Source: Tanypteryx hageni (Eukaryota; Arthropoda; Insecta; Odonata; Petaluridae). Taken from it: DNA of 64,000 nt. The DNA lies in the NCBI GenBank assembly GCA_028673005.1, contig CM054116.1, positions 35,622,854-35,686,853 on the forward strand, given 5' to 3'. The notes beneath the pieces are model-generated. The model was not told the DNA's origin, ran no database searches, and saw nothing but the letters and a program-made list of their open reading frames with translations. Below, in pieces: positions 44,416 through 56,222 of the stretch. Every line of letters starts with the position of its first letter. The first letter of the stretch is position 1. The position numbers were made by a program, and so were the translations under genes.

Positions 44416-45649
44416 ATTAAATTATCCTAGAAGACATTTTATCACTAAAAATAAAAATAATTTAAATTTTTGTGAATTTTGATGAAGTGTAATAGCAGCA
44501 AAAGAAATGTGTTCAGTAATTTGATGAGAGAAACAAAAATATTTTCATAATACGAAAATGTTTGCATACTACACTCGTTTTCAATTAATTGACTCAAATA
44601 TGCTATAGTAATAATATGCTTGTTACCGAACAAAGCTTTCTTATCATTTTAAACCGCAGTATTAATATTAGTTGTAGCTGTTAGAAGCTTAATTGTTGCA
44701 TCGATTAAAGTAAAAGGTTTTTAAAATATAAACAAATAAAATGAAATAAATTAAATTTCATGATCACATTAGAAACAGTTAAGCCCTTCCAATATAAATA
44801 TTCAGTTAAAAACAAAATTGAACCTTATGCGGGAGAATAAAAATTGAATTTCCCGTGCACGCAAACTGTTGTGCGAAGACGAACTTGTGTAATATCATAT
44901 AGAAAATGTACTCCAGAAAGTGTGATGATACACCTTTGCGACGAATCTCATTCTGATCTTGCTCGAGAGATTATTTTTAGGCCTCTCCGATTTCTTCAAT
45001 TCCAATCTATAGGACAAAATAAGAACTCAAAGAATAGTTTTCCATGAAATTGGTCATATTACGAAAAGTGAGAAAGCTATGCCAGAAACTTTCCTTGAGC
45101 TGCTTTAATAATAGGTCCCTTTTAGGTGCAAAAAATAGAAATAACCTTTTAAACGATTAATGACTGTAACCAGAGGAAAGAAATTGCATTAAGTAAGGAG
45201 GGCACTCTGGAGATATTTCTTCCCCGATATGTTTGTGTCAATAGGCAGGAAGGCAATTCCTCCAATGTTAACAATACATACCAGCGTAGAAATGCAAGAA
45301 TGCGAACCAAATCCCCTTCCAAGCTACTCATTGCAACTCAAAAGTTAAAATAATTTGAAACTGTATCGTCAATCTCACCTCATGGCTTTCCCGCAATAGA
45401 TGTCATAGACAAAATCCCTGCAATATGTACGTATATCATCAACCATTATACACTTCCCTCGTGAAATTATTCAAATACGGTCGGTGTTTATCCTCTGTTT
45501 AAACGAGGGAATCAAAAATTTCCGCTGATTGGATTACTTAGCCTTCGCCGTCCGGGAAACTTGCTTGGGCTCTCCTCACATCGTGAACACGACAATGCGA
45601 ACATTGCAGCAGGCGATGCCCACCGGTTATACCGAGACACACGTGACTT
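44416..45649. other. AT-rich DNA, no gene seen
   Basis: It may include the 5' region of the Helitron relic, but no TC-type 5' end is recognisable. Open frames of 60-67 residues show no motif. Confidence 0.35.
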
Positions 45650-46280
45650 GTGGAAAGACGAAAAGGGATGGGGAAAAGAGGGAGTGGCTAAATAGGGAGA
45701 GGAGAGAGAGAGAAAGAGGAAGGGTTGAAGAGGCTGGGAGTAGAGAGGAGGGGGAGAGAAAAAATGAGAGGGGCGAGGGGATGGGAGGGGCGTAGCAGGG
45801 ATTGAAAAGAAGGGGTGGCTGCGCGCCATTGTTCTATGGCAAAGTACTGGCGGCCGGGTGGGCAAGAGAGGAAGGGAGAGAAATTGAGGAGTAGAGAGAG
45901 AGAGGAAAGGGGAGAGAGAAAAATGGAGGAGGGTTAGAGGCGGAAGGGGGAGGGTGGAGGATGAGTGTGTGTGCGTACGGAATGAGAGGCGGTTCGGTCC
46001 CACAACAATAAGGATTTTGAACATTGTTTCGTCTCAATGCAGCTCGCTGGCAGAAGGGAAATTTGAGAGGGGAGGATTTAATGGTAGTTACATTACCACT
46101 CTCTCGAGGAAAACTGAAAAAGGGTGAAGTTTTTTGGGAGGAGAGAGCGGGAGGGAGATAGAAAACAAATGAGTAAAGTGTAACGGGGTTGTGGCGGCGG
46201 TGAGAGAAGGGAGCGGAGAAGGTGAGGCGTGGGGTGGGAAGAGAGTCGCGGATGGAAGTTGGCTAGCTTTCCAGCGCACA
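45650..46280. repeat. Purine-rich block
   Basis: GA/GGGAGA-rich + strand. The 170-residue minus frame (45512-46024) is Pro/Ser/Leu-rich and compositional. Confidence 0.7.
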
Positions 46281-48530
46281 TCCTTCTCCTCTTACTATCC
46301 CCGCAGCTTCCTCTACTTACCCTGCCTATGCACCTATAGCTGCGTCCTATCGCTGAGTTTATTTATCCTTTGCTTTATTTTTTTGCTAAATTTGTCAAAC
46401 TCGATGATGAGTCATGGGCGCGACATTTGTTCTATGCGAACAGCATCAGAACTAAAATTTCTAATAAAAATATTTAACGATGAATAAGGCTTCATGGATT
46501 ATGAAACAATAAACAGGAAAAACTTCGTTTTGTTTTTAAAAATGAAACCAACGATTAAGAGTTATCAGGAAAATTAGCGCGCGACCCGCATAATGTTACA
46601 GATCGGTCTTCCAGTTGTTTTATGGGCGTTATAAAGGTTAGCGCCGTGTCTGGCGTGTTCAAAAGAGTCTGTTATGCAATGTAATCGTGTCGAAGGTATA
46701 CTACATTGTTTTCGGACAATGACCGCTCGATACATCTTTTTGGTCAAGCGATTCCAGCGGGAGACGAAAATAACTCTCGGAGCTCCTGGCGTTCATTTTT
46801 TTCTTTCTTTCAATGAAAATATTTCCCTCATTTAGACTGATGAATGCAGCGTTGTCGCCACATACGCTCAAGGCAATCGAACGGAAAGTTTGTGGATAAT
46901 GAGCGAGATTTTGAGTTTTGATGTAGTTTTCAATTTCTAGATTATTTTTTCGTTTTTATCAGTTTTTCAGACTATCGGAAATTTTTTTCCCCTTAAACTC
47001 ATGAGAAAAATTGGGTTATCCAAAGTTAGAAGCATTTCCTCCTTATCTATAGTCACAAAGATTCTTTAGATGACTAAATTGGTTTATCACTAGTTATCGA
47101 AAAAATAAAGGATATACAGGAATTTGTTTTATCCTCATAGTTTTACTATAAGATGTCGTCATGACTTTTGAAATGTAAATGCCTCCACACGACAGAAAAT
47201 TATATTTTACAATATTTATGTGAAAGGTCGTAATAACTATTTCGGACACTAATGATGGATCTAGGAATAGAATTTTTCGTATCTTTTTATGTTTCCAATT
47301 GGGCTTATATTTTATTTCAAATTTCTCCATAACACGACATTAATTATTTTGGCAACTTATTCCTTTATTTGCTTGTTCTCGCTTTGCGCAGAATTTTAAC
47401 TTTTTTCCACCTCTCAGTATTGTAATTTTCATGCTCTGCATTCACCGTTTCGATTCATTGCAAGGACTTCTGTTATTTTACAATTTCACCTCGCTCTCGA
47501 GTGGGAATTAAAGTGCTGCTGTAGAAAAATATTTGCTTCTTCACAGTCAAAAACTTCATTAGGTTTCTGTAAATAGGCATATTTTCCTTTTTTGATGGGT
47601 GAAATAGCTGACTTAGGAAACGACCTAGGATAGTGGAATCCTTATAACTTTCCTCCAGCTAAATAACATAATGCTGTTGGCAATATAATCACTCTGGCTT
47701 CCGACGATTCGATCCTTTTTGGAATTCTTCAGTGTATGTCGAGTGAGAACCTCAGCAGTTAAAATTAAGTAAACTAAACTGCGACAAAGAAATAAGGCGG
47801 GTCACTGAGTGAAAAATAGAATAAAAAACTACATCGATTTCATTATTTTTCACGAAATTTTCTCGATTTATAAATTTGAACACCCCGATCAGCTTCAGGA
47901 TGCGTTTTTGGAAAAGAAAGAGCTAACTTAAATATCGCTCAGTGGGGTCATTATATCATTGTGTACTTTTCTATGCTATTTGGTATATTGCCATTATCAA
48001 AACTTGGGGCTTTCTTTTTAGATATTCAGGGTATAACGCAATCACAAACACACGAAATTGAGGAATAAAAAGAGAAATAAGCGTGGCCGCGTGGGAGCGG
48101 ATCAAGAGCGTTGTAACGGGGCAGCGCTAAGAGGGGCATTTCTATAATTACCCTTAGGATTTCTAATTTTTATCTTACGTTGTCGATATACTTCAAAATA
48201 ATAGAAAATGTATTATGTATGAAATGTAGTTTTACGCATTTTCAGTAATCCGGCCAATGTGACTGCCTCCGTTCTAAGGAATCAATAAAGTATCACGATA
48301 TTTAACCATTTAAAATTCAATAATTTTGTTCGGAATATTCATGACGGAATGTCAATTAACGAAAGGAAAAAATCAAAGAAATATCTTCTGTTGTGCAGAT
48401 GTAAATGGTCAGAACAATGTTATTGAGTCCGATGCTCATTTGCACGAGGGGGACTTCGTTGAAACGATGGAATTATAAGAGATAAAGAGCAAACAAAAAT
48501 TCTTCTCTACGGCGTACGGCAAAGTAGTCT
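46281..48530. other. 2.2 kb AT-rich DNA, no gene seen
   Basis: No transposon end, repeat or protein motif recognised. Confidence 0.4.
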
Positions 48531-49520
48531 CCTCATTCTCCCCCTTCCATTTCCCTCCCCCTTCCCTCCCTCTCCCCCTTCCCTCTCTTCCTCTACCTCG
48601 CCCTCCAATCTCCTGCCTACGCACCGGTTCTTCCCTCCTCCCTCTCGAACCCTTGACCACTCAAGCGTGCGCATGCAAGATAGAAAGAACGCGAAAAAAC
48701 AAAAGAAGGGAGAAATTGAGGATTATGATGAGGCTGAGTGAGGAAGGGAAGGAAAGTGAATGGGGGTAGTAGTTGGAAGGAGAGAGAGAGAGCGGAGCAA
48801 GATAAGAAGATGATGAAGGGTACAAGGATCAACGAAGGAAGCGTATACACAGTCAGAGAGAATGGGGGAGAGAGGGAGGAGGAGCTTTAGAGGGGAGGGT
48901 GCGTGAGGGGGGAGGCGGTTCGGAGGGGGAAAGAGCGAGCGAGCACGGCGTAACGGATACATGCACGTACCTGAGTATCCTCCCCGCGTGTACCCGCCCT
49001 TAATTAGCATCCCGCCATTCAGTTTCTCTAATGGACCTACTCTTCTTCCCATAAGCCTCTGTCTCCTCCCTCTCCACTCCACTCGACCCCTCTTTCTCTC
49101 TCCCTCTTCTCCACGCTCCCCTTGTGGACCGAGCAATCCTTTCTCCGCTCCATCCCTTAGGTCAGCTCCGGCACGAGTCTCGCGGCGTGGCCTCCTCCGT
49201 GGAGGGGCGCGTCCCTCCGACCGCCGCCCAACCTCCAAACATTTCCCTCTTCGTCCTCTTTTCGTTAGGAGGGGGTCGGAACAACGTCTTGCCTCCCTCT
49301 CGCGTCCTCCTCCTCCCTCGCCAAGAGGGACTCGCTCTCCCAATGAGGAAAGAGACACTCGAGGGTTGGAAGGGATGAAGGAAAAATCCTCGGGTTCTTT
49401 TTTTTGAGGACTCCATGGTTAAGTAAACTCGAGGGTTAAGAGCGGGAGCTAAAGAGAGGAAGGAAGATGAGGGATGCGTCGTCGGTTCCATCTCTAACCC
49501 TCTCCCCCCCCCCCCCCCCA
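48531..49520. repeat. Alternating pyrimidine/purine-rich block with poly(C)
   Basis: CT-rich at 48535-48660, GA-rich at 48690-48940, CT-rich at 49030-49340 and GA-rich at 49400-49480, then a 16-base C run at 49504-49519. It includes the longest open frame in the window (211 residues, 48723-49358 -), which changes from Arg/Gly/Glu-rich to Ser/Leu/Pro-rich exactly where the base bias flips, as expected for a non-coding frame. Confidence 0.7.
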
Positions 49521-50290
49521 CGTCCCATCCATCTCCCTCTTAACTTAGGTAGGAACTCGCAAAAAACGCATAATTATTAATAACTGCGAGCTTCGTGCGC
49601 TCTTATATTTTTAAGCAAAACAACCGGTTGTTGAGCTGAATACGAAGCCACAAAATGCACAAGCGGCGCGTGGGAGAGAAAGAGAAAAGTAGTGAAAGGG
49701 AAAAGTAGTTCACGGATGAAAAGATGAGTTGGGATAGAAAAAAAAATCTCCGAGTGTATGGCGAGAGTATGGCGTCTGCTAAGTAAAAAGCGAAACGTGG
49801 AATCGAAAGATGGAGAAAGAGAGACGGGGGAGGGTGGAAGGAGAGAGAGAGAGGGGTATGTGGGGAAGGGGATTCGGTTGGCATAATACATGTGTTAGTG
49901 GAGTTTTGTTGCAACACTTTTGTTTTGCTACTCGCGACAGACATGATCTTTTACTCTCCATATCTCTCGTCCCCGTGTCTACGCGGAGATCATTTGCGAC
50001 CAGACGGGTCGTTTCCATACTTTCCTCTTTTTTTCGAACTCACTCGTAAACGACTCTCTCTCTCCCTCGCAATTCGAAAGAAGAGAAAGATTTTCGCAAA
50101 TTTAGAGCGTCACGTGCATCGGAATATTTTATACACGATTTAGAGAAGGTTCTTTTTTGCGAGGATATGATCGAAGGGAGAGGAGGAGCGGCGGGATGAA
50201 GGGGAGAGGAAGGGAGAGGAGAGAGAGAGAGAGAAAGGGAACCCGCGGAATGGGAGTGGAGAAGGGAGAGGGAGAGAATTACACTCCAAC
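49521..50290. repeat. Purine-rich patches in mixed DNA
   Basis: GA-rich patches at 49800-49870 and 50165-50280 separated by mixed sequence. Overlapping open frames on both strands are compositional. Confidence 0.55.
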
Positions 50291-51660
50291 ATTTTCCAAG
50301 TGTAATGATACACACACTCAACGGTGAGATGAGAGATTGAATGAAAAAGTTTGCCGTAAAAACAATGGAAAGGCCAACTGAGGTTTTTTTGCCTGTGATG
50401 ATGTGGGAGCGCTTTTATGCGACTCTCATTTTATCGGTGTTTTTATCTCTCTGCTAGAAAAAAACACACTTGCCCCGATGCGAACATTGCATCGGATGAG
50501 GATGGAGAGAGATTCATATGGAAGCTCGGAGCTGAAAATGCGGAAATTAAAAATTTTTCGAGAAATGATTTTGGGAAATGCAGATTCCGATGTAAAATAA
50601 CCTTTTGCGAAAATGAAATTTTTTTGTTCATTCAACTTCAACCGAAGAATAGTTTATATTTTAATGATCTGTGGTTACTTAATAAAGTATGTAGGAATTT
50701 AAAATTATATTTGTAAAAATGAATTCAAAAACTTTCCAAAGCTTACAGAAATGTTATTAAAATGTGCTTGATATACACAATAAATTGCACGAGTGTGCAA
50801 TACATCGTTACCCTCTAACGATTCGTTCACGGTGATTACAGACGACTGAATATTTTTCTTCTAATATGAGCAATGAACTTAACGAGGATTTTAACCGATG
50901 ATTCCATTTGTAGTTTATATATTAATTGCTTGAATTAATTTTTTCAAAGTTTTAAACCTTAAACAAAATCAACATGACACATTATCATACTTTCTCGTTT
51001 ATAATTATTATTTTTTGTTATAAAAATGTACATGAAGATCGCTGTGATACTTAAAAAGTCAACTTAACATTCATAGTGATTAAGTTTTCTTTGCAGATAG
51101 ATCTTAAAACGCAAAATTTTCTTACATTAACAGTTTTGGTATAAGGAATTTCATTGTGTATATGGAAAATTACTTAAAGGAAAACCATTTGATCCACTGC
51201 TTTGAATGTATCAGAATAATTACTTCAGTAACACAAAAAATTACAATTCATACATCACAGCTAATTAATGTATTATTATACAATTATCAACAGAAAGGTT
51301 TTCTTCTGTTAATATCATTACCAAATAGAAAAAGGTACCATCAAAGTGATTTTTCACTTTCAAGCGAGATGCATTTCCTTATATTTGCTGGTTAGGATAA
51401 TGCGAGAAAATCGTGTTCATTAGCCACGTTCCGACGGACGGACTCCGGTCACCTCGCCTCAAATAAAAATAAACAAAAGGGAAACTCGAGCACCTTTTAC
51501 TACGCCCGCCTTCTTTTCCAATCGGAAAGGTGGGACGGCCTTTCTGCCTCTTCGTATTTTATCCACTAGACCCAACGGACCGCACCACGATCCGACGGAA
51601 ATCGACAGAACCTCAGAGGGAAAGACGTCAACGAACACAAAAGAGCGGCGTTTAAAAGGT
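50291..51660. other. Mostly AT-rich DNA, no gene seen
   Basis: Open frames of 60-99 residues at 50400-50720 overlap on both strands and show no domain. Confidence 0.35.
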
Positions 51661-51900
51661 CACGGGACGGCGACGGATAGGATTCGAGGGAGAGAGTTGT
51701 GAGGGAGAGAGAGAGTTGTGGGATGGAGGAGAAGGTGGAAGGTGTGAGAGAGAGAGGCTTCGGGAGTGGAAGCGCGGTCGACGGCAGTTCGGTTTTCGGA
51801 GGACGTAGATTCTATCTCCTAACCGCAGTCCCACCCACGTTGTCGACCGATCTCTCCCACTCCTCTTTCCCTCTTCCTCTGCCTCACCAATCGCGCTTCA
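51661..51900. repeat. Purine-rich patch
   Basis: GAGAGAG-rich stretch at about 51685-51760, followed by mixed and CT-rich DNA. Confidence 0.6.
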
Positions 51901-52732
51901 CGAACCTTACTGCCTCTTCGGCTTGTAAAAAAAAGTTTTACACTCGATGCTCATTTCGAATCTGGGTTACGGAAAGCAACCGCCCTCGTTGCCATTATCT
52001 TTGCTGTTAAATCAAGGGCCCTAAAAGTTACACGAGCGTCTGAAAGGCGTATGAAGGCGAAATATGTATTCCATTGGTTTCTTGCGCCGTTGCTTTACAA
52101 ATTAAGGACAAGGATAAGATTTTATCGAGAATTACTCCACAAAATCGGGCCTCCTTTACTTTTTCTCACTCTTATGAATTAAAACCCGTATTAAAACGTT
52201 TAGCGTTGAAAAAGATGTACATGTTGAATCTCTCTAAAGTGGAAAACTCAGGATCGGAGGCGTTCCTGACTGAAGAATTTTCCGAATCTCGGATGGCTAG
52301 TATATAATTGCTGCACTGTTATTAAGGCACAATTTTACGTTTTAAGCAGAAGTATATGAGTAATTAAAACATTGAAACACAAAATAATATAAAAATGGAT
52401 ATAAAAATAAACAAAAGTAGAAGTATTTATTTACTTAAAATGCTGCCAAAATTACTCATCCAAAGTGAAGGGAGTAATGATAGTTCATACAGATGAAGAT
52501 ACATCTAGTGTGTTAGCTGGAAAAACATTTTCGGAATTGATTGAGGACAATATGAGACGTTGATTTAAGGCATATCTGGAGTATTGATTGAAGACACAAC
52601 TGAGGTCTACATCGGAGATAGATCTGGAGTAGATGAAGTTGAGACTACTGGGCTGGGAATTCCACTGGATTGTTGATCACCAATGTTTTTTTTTAAATTC
52701 TTGAATTAATATCGGAGTGTTACCTGCCTCAT
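51901..52732. other. Mixed DNA, no gene recognised
   Basis: The segment 52480-52680 has an acidic-looking + frame and could be the remainder of the adjacent decayed Tigger-like element. I could not confirm it. Confidence 0.3.
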
Positions 52733-53690
52733 TCAGGTTTTTTCTCTGATTAGCTTATCCTGCAGAATTTAGACAATCCTCATTTCTTGATTTGAGATAA
52801 AACTTTGCTGCTCCAGTCCTTTCACCAATTCAGAGTAAAAATGAGTGCATATATCAAGAGTAGTAGTTCTTCATTTATACTGGTGCATCGACATCGAGGG
52901 TAATTTTGCACCTTAGTCAAAGGGTTAATATTTACAATTTAATATATAAATATATATATACACACACATACATATACACATATATATAAATAAATAATAA
53001 AATAAAAATAGAAAAGAATAGAATTTAAAATCGTTGGAAAAGTCCAGCTTCCATTAAAAATAATAAAACTTCATTCATCCTAGTTGTGTCATCACCTAGG
53101 ATGTCTCTTATACATCCCCTGATATTGCATTTCCTACGCAACTCAAGGTATCTTTGGCATTCTGTCAGGAGGTGTCTTATGGTAAGAAAAGTGTCGCAGT
53201 CATCACATCGAGGTTGTACCCGTGGGGTGGTAAAAAGGTACGAGTGGGTTAAGGCACAGGCCTATCCTCAATCGCGTGATGACCACCTCCTCCCTTCTAC
53301 TATTCCTGACAGAGAAACTCTTTCTTCAACTAGACTGTCATTCTTATTGACATCAATTTCATCGTTTTCGTTAATATCGCCCTTCTCTACTCTTTGAATA
53401 ATTTCAGCATCTTCATTTCAGGTGTATCTTCATCCATTCTTCCAGAACTTCATGTTTAGGTAATTGCTTTTACTGCAGTGTTCATCCAACTAACGTATAA
53501 CGCGCCTTATCTGCGACACTTGAAATCCTCTAAATTCTGCATCTTAATCAACACCAGGAATGTTCTCAGACATCAATGCAGACTATATATTGTGGCTGCC
53601 ATTGTTCCAAGCACGAGAAACAGTGCATAAAACATCCCGTAGTTGAACTTACTACAAAATGTGTGCACTGATGTCCCTGAATTAACTAAA
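52733..53690 (-). pseudogene. Tigger/jerky-like (pogo) transposase C-terminus, split by a LINE
   Basis: Right of the LINE (53314-53672, minus strand) the translation reads LRDVLCTVSRAWNN, then SALMSENIPGVD, DAEFRGFQVSQIRRVIR, SKSNYLN and an acidic DAEIIQRVEKGDINENDEID stretch. This is the C-terminal region of pogo/Tigger-type DDE transposases, where a SRAWN block precedes the ENIP/GF segment and an acidic tail. Left of the LINE (52843-52733) the same strand continues HFYSELVKGLEQQSF and ILQDKLIREK, the expected terminal block. Stops (TAG, TAA, TAG, TGA) and frame slips near 53420-53455 show it is long dead. The DDE core was not found upstream because Helitron copy B begins at 53692. Confidence 0.7.
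52859..53313 (-). mobile_element. Young Jockey/R1-type LINE, copy 2 (nested insertion)
   Basis: 455 bp that are nearly identical to 7881-8337: one C/A and one G/A difference plus a 2-base deletion near 53258, by eye. It contains the same 3' UTR, TA/CA microsatellite and last ~90 codons of ORF2. The 2-base deletion shifts the frame. 5' truncation occurs at 53313. It sits inside the Tigger-like pseudogene, in the same orientation, and divides its reading. No clear target duplication was identified. Confidence 0.88.
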
Positions 53691-53691
53691 A

Positions 53692-54490
53692 CTAGTGGTA
53701 CCCGCAAAAACTTTTGCGAAGTCATTCAGAAATCTGCATGTTTAAAAGTAATAATATCCAATTTCCCCTTATAAAATTAGACAACTGATATTTTGAATGT
53801 CATGTTTGTTTTTATAACTTATATGTGCAATTTTAATTGTCTCTCTCATACGAAAAAGGTCACATTCCAGTAGTGAAATAAAGAAAGAAGATTTTTTTCT
53901 TTTGGTCAATCGTTAAAAATGCCCACAGCCCACACGCAGTTTACAGAATAATAATTATCTTTAATTATTAACGTTGCAATCCATTAAGTTTGACATTACT
54001 ACAACTATAATTTCGATGTTTCATAAACAGCGCAAAGTGGATAACGCAATTATTTTGGCTATTTGAAGGCTTAATAGACGCTAATTCAATCGGAGACACC
54101 CGAAAACACCCGGAAAGAGTACGAAAAAGCCATAAAAATTCGAAAAGAAATGCGTGTTTCTAATAAATTATTCCGTGCAACATCAAAACATTGCAAGAAT
54201 AAGATATTTTATTGTTTTATCCGTCGAATAAAGCAAAAAACGGGGAAATTCGGTCCATATACCTTGCACCTTGAAAAATTAAAACTCCTATGTAAACATA
54301 TGGAAAAATATAATCGTCTCCCGGAGTCGAATCCGGGACACTTCCGTAAACGAAAATAGTTTTCCCGAGGTCTCCTAGTTGGCAGAAACAAAATGGCGTT
54401 TACAACATTTCTCTATTACAAACTGTTCAAGAGATAAAAGGGAGGACGGACGAACGGACAGGCGGACAGGCATTAGTAATTATGTATAAA
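53692..54490 (-). mobile_element. Non-autonomous Helitron-like element, copy B
   Basis: On the minus strand the end is a 7-bp-stem hairpin (53718-53703), a 7-nt spacer and CTAG (53695-53692) followed by T, the same geometry as copy A at 3594. At 54319-54338 lies the tRNA T-arm-like motif with a perfect 6-bp stem (TCCCGG/CCGGGA) around the B-box-like GATTCGACTCC, 627 bp from the terminus (620 bp in copy A). Near the 5' side (54450-54478) are GGACGGAC/GGACAGGC units corresponding to those at 4355-4390 in copy A. No protein is encoded. The right boundary is approximate. Confidence 0.6.
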
Positions 54491-56222
54491 TATTGGCAAT
54501 CGCAATATGAATTTCAATTTGCACTTGCACTTAAGCACGGAGAAATCGAAACGCTATCCTCGCCATATTTCCGGATCAGGATTTTTTCCGAATAAATCAA
54601 AATTCTGGAACCATTCTCAACCAGGAATTTTTCTGCACCACAGAATTCTGGATTAGAGAGGTTAAATATTTACTTCAAATTTGCGTCATTTGAGCATTAA
54701 TTTAACAGTCGTCGATTGCTGAGAATTTTATACAACTAAAAGCGACAATTTCAAATGAGTATTATTTATTGTAATCTGACTTCTAATAGTTATTAGTATT
54801 TTGATATTCCATCTAAAGTTCTTCTGCATAGTTAAAACGAAGTCAAATCTAAGACATACATATTTAGAATTAAAGAACATTAATTCCATAATGAGCTAAT
54901 ACTGCCTATAGATGAAGTGTTTCCATCGAGCGATCGAAAATGCGAGTCCTAAAAATCTATGCGAAACATTAGTATTCAAAAGTGCAAAGCCTGCTTATAT
55001 ATACTATTAAGGTAGGTAAGGAAATGTTATCTAAACATTTGCTATCCCCTATTCCTATAATTTATTGATAAAGTCTACTTGTATGTATGAAGCTCGTTTC
55101 ACCAAGAGTGACCTAAGAAAGAAATGTTGTTCAATTTCTTTTACCCATCCTGAGAGAGAAGACATCATATTATATCGCAGTTGAAATACAAGGGTAGGCT
55201 GAGAAATAAGATGGCGGGTAAGTGAAAATGTTAAACAGAGGCCACACCCTTCTTTGTGAACTGAAATCTCTTCCCCTCCTCCTCCCCCTCTTTGCCACGT
55301 GCAACTAACCGGCGGCCGGCGTCCTTCCTCCAGAGAGCCACGCCCACCCGGCGACGATTGCATACAGCACTCGCTCGTTCTGCCGAGCAGTGGCCGCCAC
55401 GGAATAACCACTACACAGGTCAGAAAAAAGACATCCGGTCTCTGGAAGAGTGAATTTACCGTGGAAACTATTCACCTCTTGTATTTTTTGCCATACTATC
55501 AATCTCTTCTCCTTCCTCTCCATACATTTCTCTCTCACTCAGTCTTAATTGCTAACTGCTACCTTTGCTTCCTGATCCAAAACGGATATTATTGCTCATT
55601 ACTCATTGCAATTAATAGGCTTTTTGATTCCAGTAGCCATAAATAGTTTGGTTTGGATTTTCCAGCCCTTTTATGGCTACATAGTTGCCAACCTCCAGCC
55701 ATAGGATGAGCTCTTTTGAATTCCTCTACTCATGCCATGTTTTCCAAATGAATAACTTTATATCTATCAGTCGTTGTATTCATTTAAGACAATTTAATTT
55801 TTTAGAAGAGCAAAATAATTTAAATCATTATCAATAGTTAGAGGGAGTATATCAGGGTCGCGGGTTAGATTGTCTAGCGCACGTTTTTATGCGAGCTTCT
55901 ATGTTAATGTCATTATGCTCAGTGTAAAAAGCCGACAACGGCTGTTTATGAACTAATTGAAAAATTAATTAAATAATAAAATAAATAAATAGCATTACAT
56001 TAATACAACTAATTAAACTCTTACAAGTGTATGAATGTCTATATGTAAAATGAAAGATTAACAAGATTTAATCGTTAGCTGTTTGGTCCATAAACAAAAC
56101 AAATTCCAAGTAACAAATTGAATTGAACGACACTTAAAATTTAACAGAAATCGAGTTTCAATCTGCACATTATAACGTACATTTTTGCTTTTATATATAA
56201 GTATAACTTAGGACCAAGTATT
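54491..56222. other. Mixed DNA, no gene recognised
   Basis: A GC-richer patch (about 55290-55420) with several CpG carries a 118-residue minus frame and contradictory frames on the other strand, none with a domain. A 10-bp inverted repeat (TAGCCATAAA/TTTATGGCTA) lies at 55634-55643 and 55670-55679. Confidence 0.3.

Noticed and set aside
48723..49358. 211-residue open frame, the longest in the window
   Set aside because: Its composition flips from Arg/Gly/Glu-rich to Ser/Leu/Pro-rich where the purine/pyrimidine bias flips. No domain, and the opposite strand is open too.
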